NCBI GenBank assembly: GCA_964372215.1
Contig: CAYJQC010000010.1
Span: forward strand, 85,151-149,150
Source of the DNA: DAIMFL01 sp964372215
GTDB lineage: Bacteria; Pseudomonadota; Alphaproteobacteria; Dongiales; Dongiaceae
Length of the DNA stretch: 64,000 bases
Direction of reading: 5' to 3'
The notes below the pieces were generated by a model. It had not been told where the DNA came from, did no database searches, and saw nothing but the letters and a program-made list of their open reading frames with translations. The position numbers were made by a program, and so were the translations under genes. How positions within the stretch are numbered: the stretch's first letter is position 1; every line of letters starts with the position of its first letter. Below are positions 1 through 8,576 of this stretch, one piece after another.

Positions 1-143
1 TGATGATGCAGCCGAACTGGGACCGCGACCTGCTGAACGAACTGGCGGCGGCGATGACCGACGCCTCGATCTGCGGACTGGGCCAGGCCGCCTGCAATCC
101 GCTCAAGTCCGCCATGACGCATTTCCCCGACGACATGGCCTGA
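1..143 (+). CDS. fdsB: C-terminus of formate dehydrogenase beta (NuoF-like) subunit, partial
   Basis: Only the last 46 or so codons are inside the window. They contain ASICGLGQAA followed by NPLKSAMTHFPDD, the usual C-terminal signature of NuoF/FdsB-type flavoprotein subunits, where the Cys belongs to the last iron-sulfur cluster motif. The TGA stop lies 13 bases before the fdsA start, so the two are co-transcribed. By family knowledge this subunit carries FMN and a 4Fe-4S cluster and passes electrons from formate to NAD+. Its N-terminal part lies outside the window. Confidence 0.8.
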   Translation, partial: MMQPNWDRDLLNELAAAMTDASICGLGQAACNPLKSAMTHFPDDMA

Positions 144-156
144 GGATCGCGCTGGC

Positions 157-2955
157 ATGACCGACAAGATCACCTTCGTCCTCGACGGCCAGGAAGTCAC
201 CGCCGCGCCCGACGAGACCATCTGGCAGGTCGCCAACCGCCGCGGCCACGAGATCCCGCATCTCTGCTGGCAGCCCTATCCGGACTATCGCGCCGACGGC
301 AACTGCCGCGCCTGCATGGTGGAGATCAAGGGCGAGCGGGTGCTCGCCGCCTCCTGCATCCGCAAGCCGGCGCCGGGCATGGAGGTCACTACCGACAACG
401 AGCGCGCCAGGACGGCGCGGCGGATGGTGATGGAGCTGCTGGTCGCCGACCAGCCGAAGGCCGAGGCGGCGCGCGACCCGCAGGCCGAGTTCTGGCGATG
501 GGCCAAGGCCATGGAGGTGTCGACCAGCCGCTTCCCGGCGCGCGGCATGGCCGGCCCAGGCAATCCGGGGGGCCAACCGGCGGCGGACCGCAGCCACCCG
601 GCGATGGCGGTCAATCTCGACGCCTGCATCCACTGCAACCTGTGCGTCCGCGCCTGCCGCGAGGTCCAGGTCAACGACGTGATCGGCATGGCCTATCGCG
701 GCCACGGCGCCAAGATCGTGTTCGACTTCGACGATCCTATGGGTGAGAGCACCTGCGTCGGCTGCGGCGAATGCGTGCAGGCCTGCCCGACCGGCGCGCT
801 GATGCCGGCGACCCTGATGAGCAAGGACAACCGGCGCACCGGCTACGCCGACCGGCAGGTCGAGTCGCTGTGCCCGTATTGCGGCGTCGGCTGCCAGCTC
901 ACCTTCAACATCAAGGACGACAAGATCCTGTCGGTGGACGGGCGCAACGGCCCGGCCAATCACGGCCGGCTCTGCGTCAAGGGCCGCTACGGCTTCGACT
1001 ACATCCACCATCCGCACCGCCTGACCAAGCCGCTGATCCGCAAGGACGGTGTCGGCAAGCGCTTCGACGACCAGGTCGACCCGGCCAACCCGTGGAACCA
1101 TTTCCGCGAGGCGACGTGGGAAGAGGCGCTGGACAAGGCGGCTTCGGGCCTGGCCCGGGTGCGCGACCGCGACGGCGGCCAGGCGCTGGCCGGGTTCGGC
1201 TCGGCCAAGGGCTCGAACGAGGAAGCCTATCTGTTCCAGAAACTGGTCCGCACCGGCTTCGGCACCAACAATGTCGACCACTGCACCCGGCTGTGCCACG
1301 CCTCCTCGGTCGCCGCGCTGATGGAAGGCCTCAACTCCGGCGCCGTCACCGCGCCGTTCGCGGCGGCGATGGACGCCGAGGTGATCATCGTGATCGGCGC
1401 GCGGCCGGCCCAGAACCACCCGGTCGCGGCGACCTTCATCAAGAACGCGGTGAAGAAGGGCGCCAAGCTGATCGTCGCCGATCCGCGCGGCCAGGGATTG
1501 AGCCGGCACGCGACCCACAAGCTGCGCTTCAAGCCGGGCATGGACGTGCCGATGCTGAACGCGATGATCAACACGATCATCGCGGAAGGGTTGGTCGACC
1601 AGCAATATGTCGACGGCTACACCGAGGGCTTCGCGGCGCTCGAGGAGAAGGTCAAGGAGTTCACGCCGGAGAAGATGGCGCCGCTCTGCGGCATCGACGC
1701 CGAGACCCTGAAGACCGTCGCCCGGCTCTACGCCACCTCGCGGGCCTCGATCATCTTCTGGGGCATGGGCATCTCCCAGCACGTCCACGGCACCGACAAC
1801 GCGCGCTGCCTGATCTCCCTCGCCCTCATCACCGGCCAGATCGGCCGGCCGGGCACCGGACTGCACCCCTTGCGCGGCCAGAACAACGTCCAGGGCGCCT
1901 CGGACGCCGGCCTGATCCCGATGGTCTATCCCGACTATCAGTCGGTCGAGAACGATGCGATCCGCGAGGCCTTCGAAGTGTTCTGGGGCAAGGAGCTCGA
2001 CCGCAAGCGCGGCCTGACCGTGGTCGAGATCATGCAGGCCGTCCATGCCGGCCGGATCAAGGGCATGTATGTCGAGGGCGAGAATCCGGCGATGTCAGAC
2101 CCCGACGTGAACCATGCCCGGCAGGCCCTGGCCGAGCTCGAGCATCTGGTGGTGCAGGACATTTTCCTGACCGAGACCGCGTGGCACGCCGACGTGGTGC
2201 TGCCGGCCTCCGCCTTCGCCGAGAAGGACGGCACTTTCACCAACACCGACCGGCGGGTCCAGATCGGCCGGGCCGCAGTCCCCTCGCCGGGCGACGCGCG
2301 CCAGGACTGGTGGATCATCCAGGAGATCGCGCGGCGCATGGGCTGCGACTGGAAGTACAGCCATCCGCGCGAGGCGTTCGCCGAGATGGCAAAGATGATG
2401 CCGTCGTTCAACAACATCACCTGGGAGCGGCTGGAGCGCGAGGGGGCGGTGACTTACCCCTGCGACGCGCCGGATCGCCCCGGCAACGAGATCATCTTCG
2501 CGTCCGGCTTCCCGACGGCGAGCGGCCGCGGCCGCCTCGTCCCCACCGACATCGTGCCGCCGGACGAGCTGCCCGACGCCGAGTATCCGATGGTGCTGAC
2601 CACCGGCCGCCTGCTCGAGCATTGGCACACCGGCGCGATGACGCGGCGGGCCAGCAATCTCGACGCGATCGAGCCCGAGGCGGTCGCCCACCTGTCGCCC
2701 GGGGATCTCGGACGGCTGGGACTGGCGCCCGGCGAGAAGGTGCGCGTCACCACCCGGCGCGGCGAGATCGAGCTGAAGACCCGGAGCGACCGCGACGTGC
2801 CGGACGGCATGGTGTTCATCCCGTTCTGCTTCGCCGAGGCCCCGGCCAACGAGCTCACCAATCCGCAGCTCGATCCCTTCGGCAAGATCCCCGAGTTCAA
2901 GTTCTGCGCGGCCAAGGTGGTGGCGGCGGCGACCCGGATCGCGGCGGCGGAGTAG
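157..2955 (+). CDS. fdsA: NAD-dependent formate dehydrogenase, catalytic alpha subunit
   Basis: 932 aa. It oxidises formate to CO2 at a Mo- or W-bis-MGD centre in the cytoplasm. Domain order: an N-terminal NuoG-like 2Fe-2S ferredoxin (Cys-rich, residues 37-66), two 4Fe-4S motifs (CIHCNLCVRAC near 152 and CVGCGECVQAC near 200), then the molybdopterin oxidoreductase core opening with CPYCGVGC near 239. The metal ligand is Cys380 in DHCTRLCHASS, so this is a Cys and not a selenocysteine enzyme. A molydop-binding C-terminal domain follows. The gene sits 13 bp after fdsB. No fdsD-like small subunit follows; mobA and fdhD converge on it from the other strand. The nearby tup importer makes tungsten a plausible metal, but the protein sequence alone cannot decide Mo versus W. 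Confidence 0.95.
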   Translation: MTDKITFVLDGQEVTAAPDETIWQVANRRGHEIPHLCWQPYPDYRADGNCRACMVEIKGERVLAASCIRKPAPGMEVTTDNERARTARRMVMELLVADQPKAEAARDPQAEFWRWAKAMEVSTSRFPARGMAGPGNPGGQPAADRSHPAMAVNLDACIHCNLCVRACREVQVNDVIGMAYRGHGAKIVFDFDDPMGESTCVGCGECVQACPTGALMPATLMSKDNRRTGYADRQVESLCPYCGVGCQLTFNIKDDKILSVDGRNGPANHGRLCVKGRYGFDYIHHPHRLTKPLIRKDGVGKRFDDQVDPANPWNHFREATWEEALDKAASGLARVRDRDGGQALAGFGSAKGSNEEAYLFQKLVRTGFGTNNVDHCTRLCHASSVAALMEGLNSGAVTAPFAAAMDAEVIIVIGARPAQNHPVAATFIKNAVKKGAKLIVADPRGQGLSRHATHKLRFKPGMDVPMLNAMINTIIAEGLVDQQYVDGYTEGFAALEEKVKEFTPEKMAPLCGIDAETLKTVARLYATSRASIIFWGMGISQHVHGTDNARCLISLALITGQIGRPGTGLHPLRGQNNVQGASDAGLIPMVYPDYQSVENDAIREAFEVFWGKELDRKRGLTVVEIMQAVHAGRIKGMYVEGENPAMSDPDVNHARQALAELEHLVVQDIFLTETAWHADVVLPASAFAEKDGTFTNTDRRVQIGRAAVPSPGDARQDWWIIQEIARRMGCDWKYSHPREAFAEMAKMMPSFNNITWERLEREGAVTYPCDAPDRPGNEIIFASGFPTASGRGRLVPTDIVPPDELPDAEYPMVLTTGRLLEHWHTGAMTRRASNLDAIEPEAVAHLSPGDLGRLGLAPGEKVRVTTRRGEIELKTRSDRDVPDGMVFIPFCFAEAPANELTNPQLDPFGKIPEFKFCAAKVVAAATRIAAAE

Positions 2956-2964
2956 ACAAGGCGC

Positions 2965-3126
2965 TTACCGGAGCGTCTTCCGCATCAGCGTGGCCGGCCG
3001 CCGCTCGTCGGGCACCTGCTCGAAGGCTTGCCAGCCGAGCCGCTCACACCGTGGCGCGGCATTCTCCGTGTAGAGGTGGAGACTCGCAAAGCCGAGGCGC
3101 CGTGCCTCCGCTTCCGCGCTCACGCC
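2965..3126 (-). pseudogene. C-terminal remnant of a GNAT acetyltransferase
   Basis: On the minus strand, just past the mobA stop, about 50 codons read AEARRLGFASLHLYTENA, then ERLGW, and end in LMRKTLR and a stop. This is the usual C-terminal half of a GNAT acetyltransferase (the LYTxNAxxxYExLGW motif). No acetyl-CoA binding motif lies upstream, because that sequence is the complete mobA gene in another frame. It is therefore a 5'-truncated leftover filling the space between fdsA and mobA. Confidence 0.65.
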
Positions 3127-3734
3127 AACAGGCGCTCCGCCTCGGCCAAGTCGTCGGGCCGGTTGACGTTGAGGAACGGGTCGACCGGCAGCGCCGGGAA
3201 CTCGACCGTCACCAGCCGGTGGCGCGCGGTCCAGACGTCGACTTTGCGGATCTCCTCGGCGGTCATGGCGCGACGCAGGTCGTCGCGCAGCCGCACCGGC
3301 CACAGCCCGACCACCGGATGGGCCTGGCCGTTCGAGGCGGCGCAGGCGAGATCGGCGCCCTCCAGCCGCACCGCCTGCCACAGGCTCTCCACCAGATCGT
3401 CGGGCAGGAACGGCGCATCGGTCGGCGCGGTCACGACGACCGGGCAGTCCGGCGCGTGCTGCGCCGCCCAGTCGAGGCCGGCAAGCACCCCGGCGAGCGG
3501 CCCGGCGAAGCCCGCGACGCTGTCCGCCACCACCGGCAGGTCGTAGCCGGCGAAGCGCGCGGGATCGCCGTTGGCGTTCAGGATCAGGCGGCGCACCTGG
3601 GGCTGCACGCGCTCGACGATGCGGGTCAGGATCGGCTTGCCGCCGAGCGGGCGCAGGCACTTGTCGCCGCCGCCCATGCGGCGCGACTGGCCGCCGGCCA
3701 GCAGCACGCCAACGACGGGGAGCGGTGGCTTCAT
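3120..3734 (-). CDS. mobA: Molybdenum cofactor guanylyltransferase MobA
   Basis: 204 aa. It transfers GMP from GTP to molybdopterin to form (bis-)MGD, the cofactor FdsA needs. The N-terminus VGVLLAGGQSRRMGGGDK is the diagnostic nucleotide-binding signature, and PTDAPFLPDD holds the metal-binding Asp. I chose the ATG 11 bp after the fdhD stop; the frame stays open further upstream, but that part runs inside fdhD. It is the second gene of an fdhD-mobA operon convergent to fdsA. Confidence 0.93.
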   Translation of the reverse strand: MKPPLPVVGVLLAGGQSRRMGGGDKCLRPLGGKPILTRIVERVQPQVRRLILNANGDPARFAGYDLPVVADSVAGFAGPLAGVLAGLDWAAQHAPDCPVVVTAPTDAPFLPDDLVESLWQAVRLEGADLACAASNGQAHPVVGLWPVRLRDDLRRAMTAEEIRKVDVWTARHRLVTVEFPALPVDPFLNVNRPDDLAEAERLLA

Positions 3735-3745
3735 GGCGCGCGGCC

Positions 3746-4642
3746 CTACTCCCCCGCCTCGGCGAGCGAGCCCTTGCGCTGGTGTCGGGCGGATTCCTCG
3801 AACGCGGCGGACGGATCGGCGTCGAACACGATCCGCGCTTCGCCGGCGAGCGCGACGAAGCGCCTGCCCTTGGCGCGGCCGATCAGGGTCAGGTTCGCCT
3901 GGCGCGCCAGCTCGACGCCCCAGGCGGTGAAGCCGGAGCGCGAAATCAGGATCGGAATCCCCATCTGCACGGTCTTGATCACCATCTCGGAGGTGAGGCG
4001 CCCGGTGGTGTAGAAGATCTTGCCGTCGGGCCCGATGCCGTTCATCCGCATGTAGCCGGCGATCTTGTCGATCGCGTTGTGGCGGCCGACATCCTCCATG
4101 TAGACCAGCGGGCGATCGGCGGCGCACAGCACGCAGCCGTGGATCGCGCCGGCCTCGAGATACAGGCTGTCGGTGTTGTTGATCTTGCGGCTGAGCGCAT
4201 AGAGCCACGAGGTCCTGAGTCGGGCCTCGGGGTCGAGGCGGACGGTCTCGAACTTCTCCATGACGTCGCCGAACACGGTTCCCTGGGCGCAGCCCGAGGT
4301 AAGGGTCTTCTTCCTGAGCTTGGCCTCGAAATCGGTCTGCGCCGGGGTGCGCACCACCACCACGCCGAGATCCGCGTCATGCTCGACCGCGGAAATCTCG
4401 TCCGCCGGCCGCAGCATGTTCTGGTTCAAGAGATAGCCCACCGCCAGGAACTCGGGATGATCGCCGATCGTCATCATGGTGACGATCTCGCGCCCGTTCA
4501 GGAACAGGGTGAGCGGTCGCTCCTCCACCACCGAGGTCTCGACCGCGGCACCGTCCTGGTCGATGCCCTGGACCCGCCGGGTCAACCTGACATCGGCGGG
4601 GTCGGGACGCAGCAGATAGTCACCGGTGTAGCGCTCGGCCAT
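3746..4642 (-). CDS. fdhD: FdhD, sulfurtransferase for formate dehydrogenase
   Basis: 298 aa. FdhD carries persulfide sulfur from a cysteine desulfurase to the Mo/W-bis-MGD cofactor, which activates formate dehydrogenase. Recognisable parts are ERPLTLFLNG near 41, the loop SGCAQGTVFGD around Cys118, HGCVLCAADRPLVYMEDVGR, and TGRLTSEMV in the C-terminal half. The loop has one Cys where E. coli FdhD has a CxxC pair. It is co-transcribed with mobA and divergent from the tup operon, across a 225-bp gap. Confidence 0.93.
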   Translation of the reverse strand: MAERYTGDYLLRPDPADVRLTRRVQGIDQDGAAVETSVVEERPLTLFLNGREIVTMMTIGDHPEFLAVGYLLNQNMLRPADEISAVEHDADLGVVVVRTPAQTDFEAKLRKKTLTSGCAQGTVFGDVMEKFETVRLDPEARLRTSWLYALSRKINNTDSLYLEAGAIHGCVLCAADRPLVYMEDVGRHNAIDKIAGYMRMNGIGPDGKIFYTTGRLTSEMVIKTVQMGIPILISRSGFTAWGVELARQANLTLIGRAKGRRFVALAGEARIVFDADPSAAFEESARHQRKGSLAEAGE

Positions 4643-4752
4643 GACCCGACTATGGGGTCGGCGACGGTCCGGGACAAGCGCGCCGGCCGGGCCGATGGCG
4701 CCGAGCGAACCGACGCCAGGAATACCCTTTTCCCTGTATGGATATGCAAACT

Positions 4753-4781
4753 TTGCGGTTCAATGCGGAATCATGTTTAAT
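4753..4781 (+). promoter_or_regulatory. Candidate sigma-70 promoter of the tup operon
   Basis: A TTGCGG -35 box and a TTTAAT -10 box (5 of 6 consensus bases) are separated by exactly 17 bp. They lie in the only AT-rich patch of the fdhD-tupB gap, about 87 bp upstream of the tupB start. A Mo/W-responsive operator would be expected nearby, but I see no clear one. Confidence 0.45.
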
Positions 4782-4867
4782 TTCGACAGAAACTGCAGCG
4801 CCTGCCCGTGTCGCGATCCCACGCGGGTTGCGCGCCGGGAGCGTCCGGGAGCAATCCAGGCAGACCG

Positions 4868-5572
4868 ATGGAAACCTTTGCCGCCGCCTTTGCCGCCGCC
4901 CTCGGGCTGGTGGTGTCGCTCGACCCGGAGCTGGTCGCCATCGTCGGGCTGTCGCTGCGGGTCAGCCTGACCGCGGTGGCGATCGCCGCCGCGATCGGGC
5001 TGCCGCTCGGCGCCGCCGTGGCGCTGTTCCGCTTTCCCGGCCGGCGCGCCGTGGCGGTGCTGCTCAACGGCCTGATGGGCCTGCCGCCGGTGGTGGTCGG
5101 CCTGGTGGTCTACCTGTTCCTGTCGCGCTCCGGCCCGCTCGGCGTGCTCGGCCTGCTGTTCACCCCGACCGCCATGGTGATCGCCCAGGTGGTGCTGGTG
5201 ACGCCGATCGTCGCCGCCCTGGCGCGCCAGGTGGTCGAGGATCTCTGGGCCGAATACGAGGAGCAGCTGCGCTCGCTCGGGGCGCGGCCGGCGAGCGCGG
5301 TGTGGACCCTGCTGTGGGACGGCCGCTTCAGCCTGGTGACCGCGATCCTGGCTGGGTTCGGCCGCGCCAGCGCCGAGGTCGGCGCAGTCATGATCGTCGG
5401 CGGCAATATCGATCACGTCACCCGGGTGATGACCACGGCGATCGCGCTCGAGACCAGCAAGGGCGACCTGCCGCTGGCACTCGGCCTCGGGCTGATCCTG
5501 ATCGTGCTGTCGCTGGCGGTGAACGCCGCGGCCTTCCTGCTGCGCGACGCGACCCGGACCGCGACGGCATGA
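4868..5572 (+). CDS. tupB: Tungstate ABC transporter permease
   Basis: 234 aa. Inner-membrane permease with five to six hydrophobic segments and the conserved cytoplasmic loop EEQLRSLGARPASAVWTLL (EAA motif, near 137-155). GRASAEVGAVMIVGGNI is characteristic of TupB/WtpB-type oxyanion permeases. The ATG at the start of METFAAAF was chosen; codons further upstream look non-coding. The stop overlaps the tupC start (ATGA). The substrate assignment rests on the TupA partner. Confidence 0.87.
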   Translation: METFAAAFAAALGLVVSLDPELVAIVGLSLRVSLTAVAIAAAIGLPLGAAVALFRFPGRRAVAVLLNGLMGLPPVVVGLVVYLFLSRSGPLGVLGLLFTPTAMVIAQVVLVTPIVAALARQVVEDLWAEYEEQLRSLGARPASAVWTLLWDGRFSLVTAILAGFGRASAEVGAVMIVGGNIDHVTRVMTTAIALETSKGDLPLALGLGLILIVLSLAVNAAAFLLRDATRTATA

Positions 5573-6327
5573 GGGACGGGCCGGACATGGCATCGCCCGC
5601 CACCATCCTGCCGCTGCGGCTGGAGAACGTGAGCTACGAGGCCGGCGGCCGGCGGCTGATCGACGGCGTGACCCTGACCCTCGAGGCCGGGCCGCGCACC
5701 GTGGTCCTGGGGCCGAACGGCGCCGGCAAGAGCCTGCTGCTGCGGCTCTGCCATGGCCTGATCCGCCCGACCGGCGGCCGCATTTCCTGGCACGGGCCGG
5801 CCGCGCAGAACGGCCACGCCACGGCGGCCGGGCAACGCCAGGCCATGGTGTTCCAGCGCCCGGTGCTGCTGCGCCGCTCGGCCGCCGCCAATGTCGCCTA
5901 TGCCCTGAAGCTGCGCCGCGTGCCGCGCAGCGCGCGCGCGGCCGCGATCGTCGAGGCGCTGGAACGCACCGGCCTCGCCGCGCAGGCAGGCCAGCCGGCC
6001 CGCAGCCTGTCCGGCGGCGAACAGCAACGGCTGGCCCTGGCGCGCGCCTGGGCGACCGATCCGCAGGTGCTGTTCCTCGATGAATCGACCGCCAGCCTCG
6101 ACCCGGCGGCGACCGGCGCGGTCGAGGCCATCATGGCGCAGATGCACCACGCCGGCATGAAGATCGTGATGACGACCCACGACCTCGGCCAGGCACGGCG
6201 CCTGGCCGACGAGATCCTGTTCCTGCATCGCGGCCGTCTGCTGGAGCAGCGACCGGCGCGCGAGTTCTTCGCCCGTCCGGCGACGGAAGAGGCGGCCGCC
6301 TTCATCGAGGGGCGGCTGCACTGGTGA
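5569..6327 (+). CDS. tupC: Tungstate ABC transporter ATP-binding protein
   Basis: 252 aa from the ATG that overlaps the tupB stop; a second in-frame ATG six codons later is possible. Walker A is GPNGAGKS (near 50), the signature is LSGGEQQR, Walker B is VLFLDES, and the switch His is in MTTHDLG. It powers import through TupB. It is short for a Mo-type ATPase because it lacks a C-terminal TOBE domain, as is usual for TupC. Confidence 0.87.
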   Translation: MRDGPDMASPATILPLRLENVSYEAGGRRLIDGVTLTLEAGPRTVVLGPNGAGKSLLLRLCHGLIRPTGGRISWHGPAAQNGHATAAGQRQAMVFQRPVLLRRSAAANVAYALKLRRVPRSARAAAIVEALERTGLAAQAGQPARSLSGGEQQRLALARAWATDPQVLFLDESTASLDPAATGAVEAIMAQMHHAGMKIVMTTHDLGQARRLADEILFLHRGRLLEQRPAREFFARPATEEAAAFIEGRLHW

Positions 6328-6359
6328 TCGACAACGAAATCAGACGAGGAGGATCGACG

Positions 6360-7208
6360 ATGCGAAATACGTCCCTGACACGGCGCCGGTGGCTCGGGGC
6401 CGCCGCGGCGGCCGCCGCCGTGGTGCTGATCGGCAGCCCGGCCACCGCCGAGGACCGGTTCATCACCGTGGCTTCCACCACCTCGACCCAGGATTCCGGC
6501 CTGTTCGACTACATCCTGCCGATCTTCAAGGCGAAGACCGGCATCGAGGTGCGGGTGGTCGCCAAGGGCACGGGAGCCGCGATCAAGCTGGCCGAGGCCG
6601 GCGACGCCGACGTGCTGTTCGTGCACGACCAGAAGTCGGAGGAGAAGTTCGTCGCCGACGGCTTCGGTGTGAAGCGCTTCCCGGTGATGTACAACGACTT
6701 CGTGATGGTCGGGCCGATGGACGATCCGGCCGGCGTCAAGGGCATGGCGGACATCGCCGCGGCCTTGAAGGCGATCGCCGGCAAACAGGCGATCTTCGCC
6801 TCGCGCGGCGACGACAGCGGCACCAACAAGGCCGAGCTGCGGCTGTGGAAGGTGGCCGATATCGACGCCAAGGCGGCCTCGGGCAGCTGGTACCGCGAGA
6901 CCGGCGCGGGCATGGGGCCGACCCTCAACACCGCCGCCGGCATGGGCGCCTACACCCTGACCGATCGCGGCACCTGGCTCGCCTTCCAGAACAAGGATGC
7001 GCTCGAGATCGTGGTCGAGGGCGACAGCCGGCTGTTCAACCAGTACGGCGTCATGCTGGTGAACTCGGAGAAGTACCCGAGCGTGAAAGCCGCGGACGGC
7101 CAGGCCTTCGTGGACTGGCTGGTCTCGCCGGAGGGGCAGCAGGAGATCGCCAACTTCAAAATCAACGGCCAGCAGCTATTCTTCCCGAACTACCAGCCGA
7201 CCTCCTGA
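6360..7208 (+). CDS. tupA: Tungstate-binding periplasmic protein
   Basis: 282 aa, exported. The N-terminus has TRRRWLGAAA, a twin-arginine type signal, and a likely cleavage after ATAED. The mature protein opens with ASTTSTQDSGLF, the TTTS-type oxyanion pocket that separates TupA from ModA and WtpA; SRGDDSGTNKAE follows. A strong gaggagg ribosome site sits 8 bp before the ATG, so I prefer this start over one 12 codons upstream. It is the last gene of tupBCA and delivers tungstate to the permease. Confidence 0.9.
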   Translation: MRNTSLTRRRWLGAAAAAAAVVLIGSPATAEDRFITVASTTSTQDSGLFDYILPIFKAKTGIEVRVVAKGTGAAIKLAEAGDADVLFVHDQKSEEKFVADGFGVKRFPVMYNDFVMVGPMDDPAGVKGMADIAAALKAIAGKQAIFASRGDDSGTNKAELRLWKVADIDAKAASGSWYRETGAGMGPTLNTAAGMGAYTLTDRGTWLAFQNKDALEIVVEGDSRLFNQYGVMLVNSEKYPSVKAADGQAFVDWLVSPEGQQEIANFKINGQQLFFPNYQPTS

Positions 7209-7229
7209 CCCGAACCGGCGATCTCCCAC

Positions 7230-7254
7230 ATCCTTCGGCCGGCTCAGGATGAGG
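7230..7254. repeat. Half copy of a REP-like repeat
   Basis: The sequence ccttcggccggctcaggatg resembles the CCTTCGACAAGCTCAGGA unit found as an inverted pair near 8.5 kb. It sits just after tupA. As a single half-site it cannot form the hairpin seen there. Confidence 0.45.
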
Positions 7255-7461
7255 GAAATCCGGCGCGGGACGCGACCTCGCCCGGAGCCCGTCGACGGGC
7301 GGGGTCGCGCCGCTCCCGATTGGCCTGCCGGGGCGGCGGCCGCGGCTTGACGGCACCGATCCGCCCCGGCATGTTCGCCGCCAATCCGGGGGCGCCCACA
7401 GCCGGCGGAAATCGGCAGCTTCGAACCGCGGGTCCCCCCTTATTCCTGACGGGAGGACTCC

Positions 7462-8436
7462 ATGAATTTCAAGCGTTTGGGCCTGCTGGCCTGCGCCGCG
7501 ACCCTGACCGCCGGCTTGATCGGCGCGACGAATGCCCGGGCGGCCGACATGAGCGTCGCCGTCACCGCCATCGTCGAGCATCCGGCGCTCGACGCCTGCC
7601 GCGACGGCATCCGCGACGAGCTGGCGGCAGCCGGCTTCAAGGACGGCGAGAACTTCACCTTCACCTACGAGAGCGCCCAGGGCAATCCGGGCACCGCGGT
7701 GCAGATCGCCCGCAAGTTCGTCGGCGAGGCACCGAGCGTGATCGTGCCGATCTCGACCCCCTCGGCCCAGGCGGTGGTCTCCGCCACGTCGGACATTCCC
7801 GTCGTGTTCACCGCGGTGACCGATCCGGTCGGCGCACAGCTCGTCGCCAGCATGGAGCATCCCGGCGGCAACGTGACCGGGATGAGCGACCTGTCGCCGA
7901 TCGCCAAGCATCTCGGGCTGATCCACGAGATCACGCCCGACGCCAGGAGGCTCGGCGTGCCCTACAACCCCGGCGAGGCCAACGCGGTCACCCTGCTGGA
8001 GCTGATCAAGGCGCTGGCCCCGGCCGCCGGCTTCGAGATCGTCGAGGCCGCAGCGCCGAAATCGTCCGACGTGCTGGCCGCGGCGCAGAGCCTGGTGGGC
8101 AAGGTCGACGCGATCTACGTGCCGACCGACAACACCATCGTCACGGCGCTCGAGGCGGTCATCAAGGTCGGCATCGAGAACCAGATCCCGGTCTATGCCG
8201 GCGACACCGATTCGGTGCCGCGCGGCGCCATCGCCGCGCTCGGCTTCAACTACTACGACGTCGGACGGCAGACCGGGAAGATCGTGGTCCGCGTGCTGAA
8301 CGGCGAAAACCCCGGCGACATTCCGGTCGAAGGCGTCGAGATCACCGAGCTCTACGTCAACCCGGGCGCCGCCGCGAAGATGGGCGTGACCATCCCCCAA
8401 TCGGTGATCGACCGCGCCAAGGAAGTCGTGAAGTAG
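7462..8436 (+). CDS. ABC transporter substrate-binding protein (ABC_sub_bind / TrpX type)
   Basis: 324 aa with a classical signal peptide (hydrophobic 5-22, cleavage after NARAAD). The rest matches the PF04392 family: VTAIVEHPALDACRDGI near the N-terminus, then SVIVPISTPSAQAV, NVTGMSDL and YAGDTDSVPRGA. Family members bind small organic ligands, tryptophan being one proposed. A gggagg site lies 6 bp before the ATG. A permease and ATPase gene follow, with a repeat hairpin between, so the three form one importer. The substrate is not known from sequence. Confidence 0.85.
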   Translation: MNFKRLGLLACAATLTAGLIGATNARAADMSVAVTAIVEHPALDACRDGIRDELAAAGFKDGENFTFTYESAQGNPGTAVQIARKFVGEAPSVIVPISTPSAQAVVSATSDIPVVFTAVTDPVGAQLVASMEHPGGNVTGMSDLSPIAKHLGLIHEITPDARRLGVPYNPGEANAVTLLELIKALAPAAGFEIVEAAAPKSSDVLAAAQSLVGKVDAIYVPTDNTIVTALEAVIKVGIENQIPVYAGDTDSVPRGAIAALGFNYYDVGRQTGKIVVRVLNGENPGDIPVEGVEITELYVNPGAAAKMGVTIPQSVIDRAKEVVK

Positions 8437-8474
8437 GTGACCGCGCCGCGGTCGCGCTGCCACCGGCGGCCTCG

Positions 8475-8560
8475 CCCTTCGACAAGCTCAGGACGAGGCC
8501 TCCTGCTGCGATTGCCCCTCCCGATCCTCATGCTGAGCCTGTCGAAGCATGAGGATCGGG
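8475..8560. repeat. REP-like inverted repeat with long hairpin
   Basis: Two copies of a CCTTCGACA(A/G)GCTCAG(G/C)A unit face each other (8475-8498 and 8526-8547). The right part also forms a perfect 14-bp stem, 8520-8533 with 8547-8560, around a 13-nt loop. It lies in the 140-bp gap between the binding-protein and permease genes, where it may stabilise the upstream mRNA end or lower downstream expression. Confidence 0.7.
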
Positions 8561-8576
8561 GCCGAGTGATCGCCCC

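Noticed and set aside
103..2046. Long minus-strand open frame opposite fdsA
   Set aside because: It is a shadow of the high-GC fdsA codons, with Asp/Arg/Val-rich sequence and no family signature. Similar long antisense frames lie opposite nearly every gene here.
3120..4208. A single long frame including mobA and part of fdhD
   Set aside because: Only the part from the MKPPLPVVGV start is MobA; the rest is fdhD sequence read in the wrong frame. It is not a fusion.
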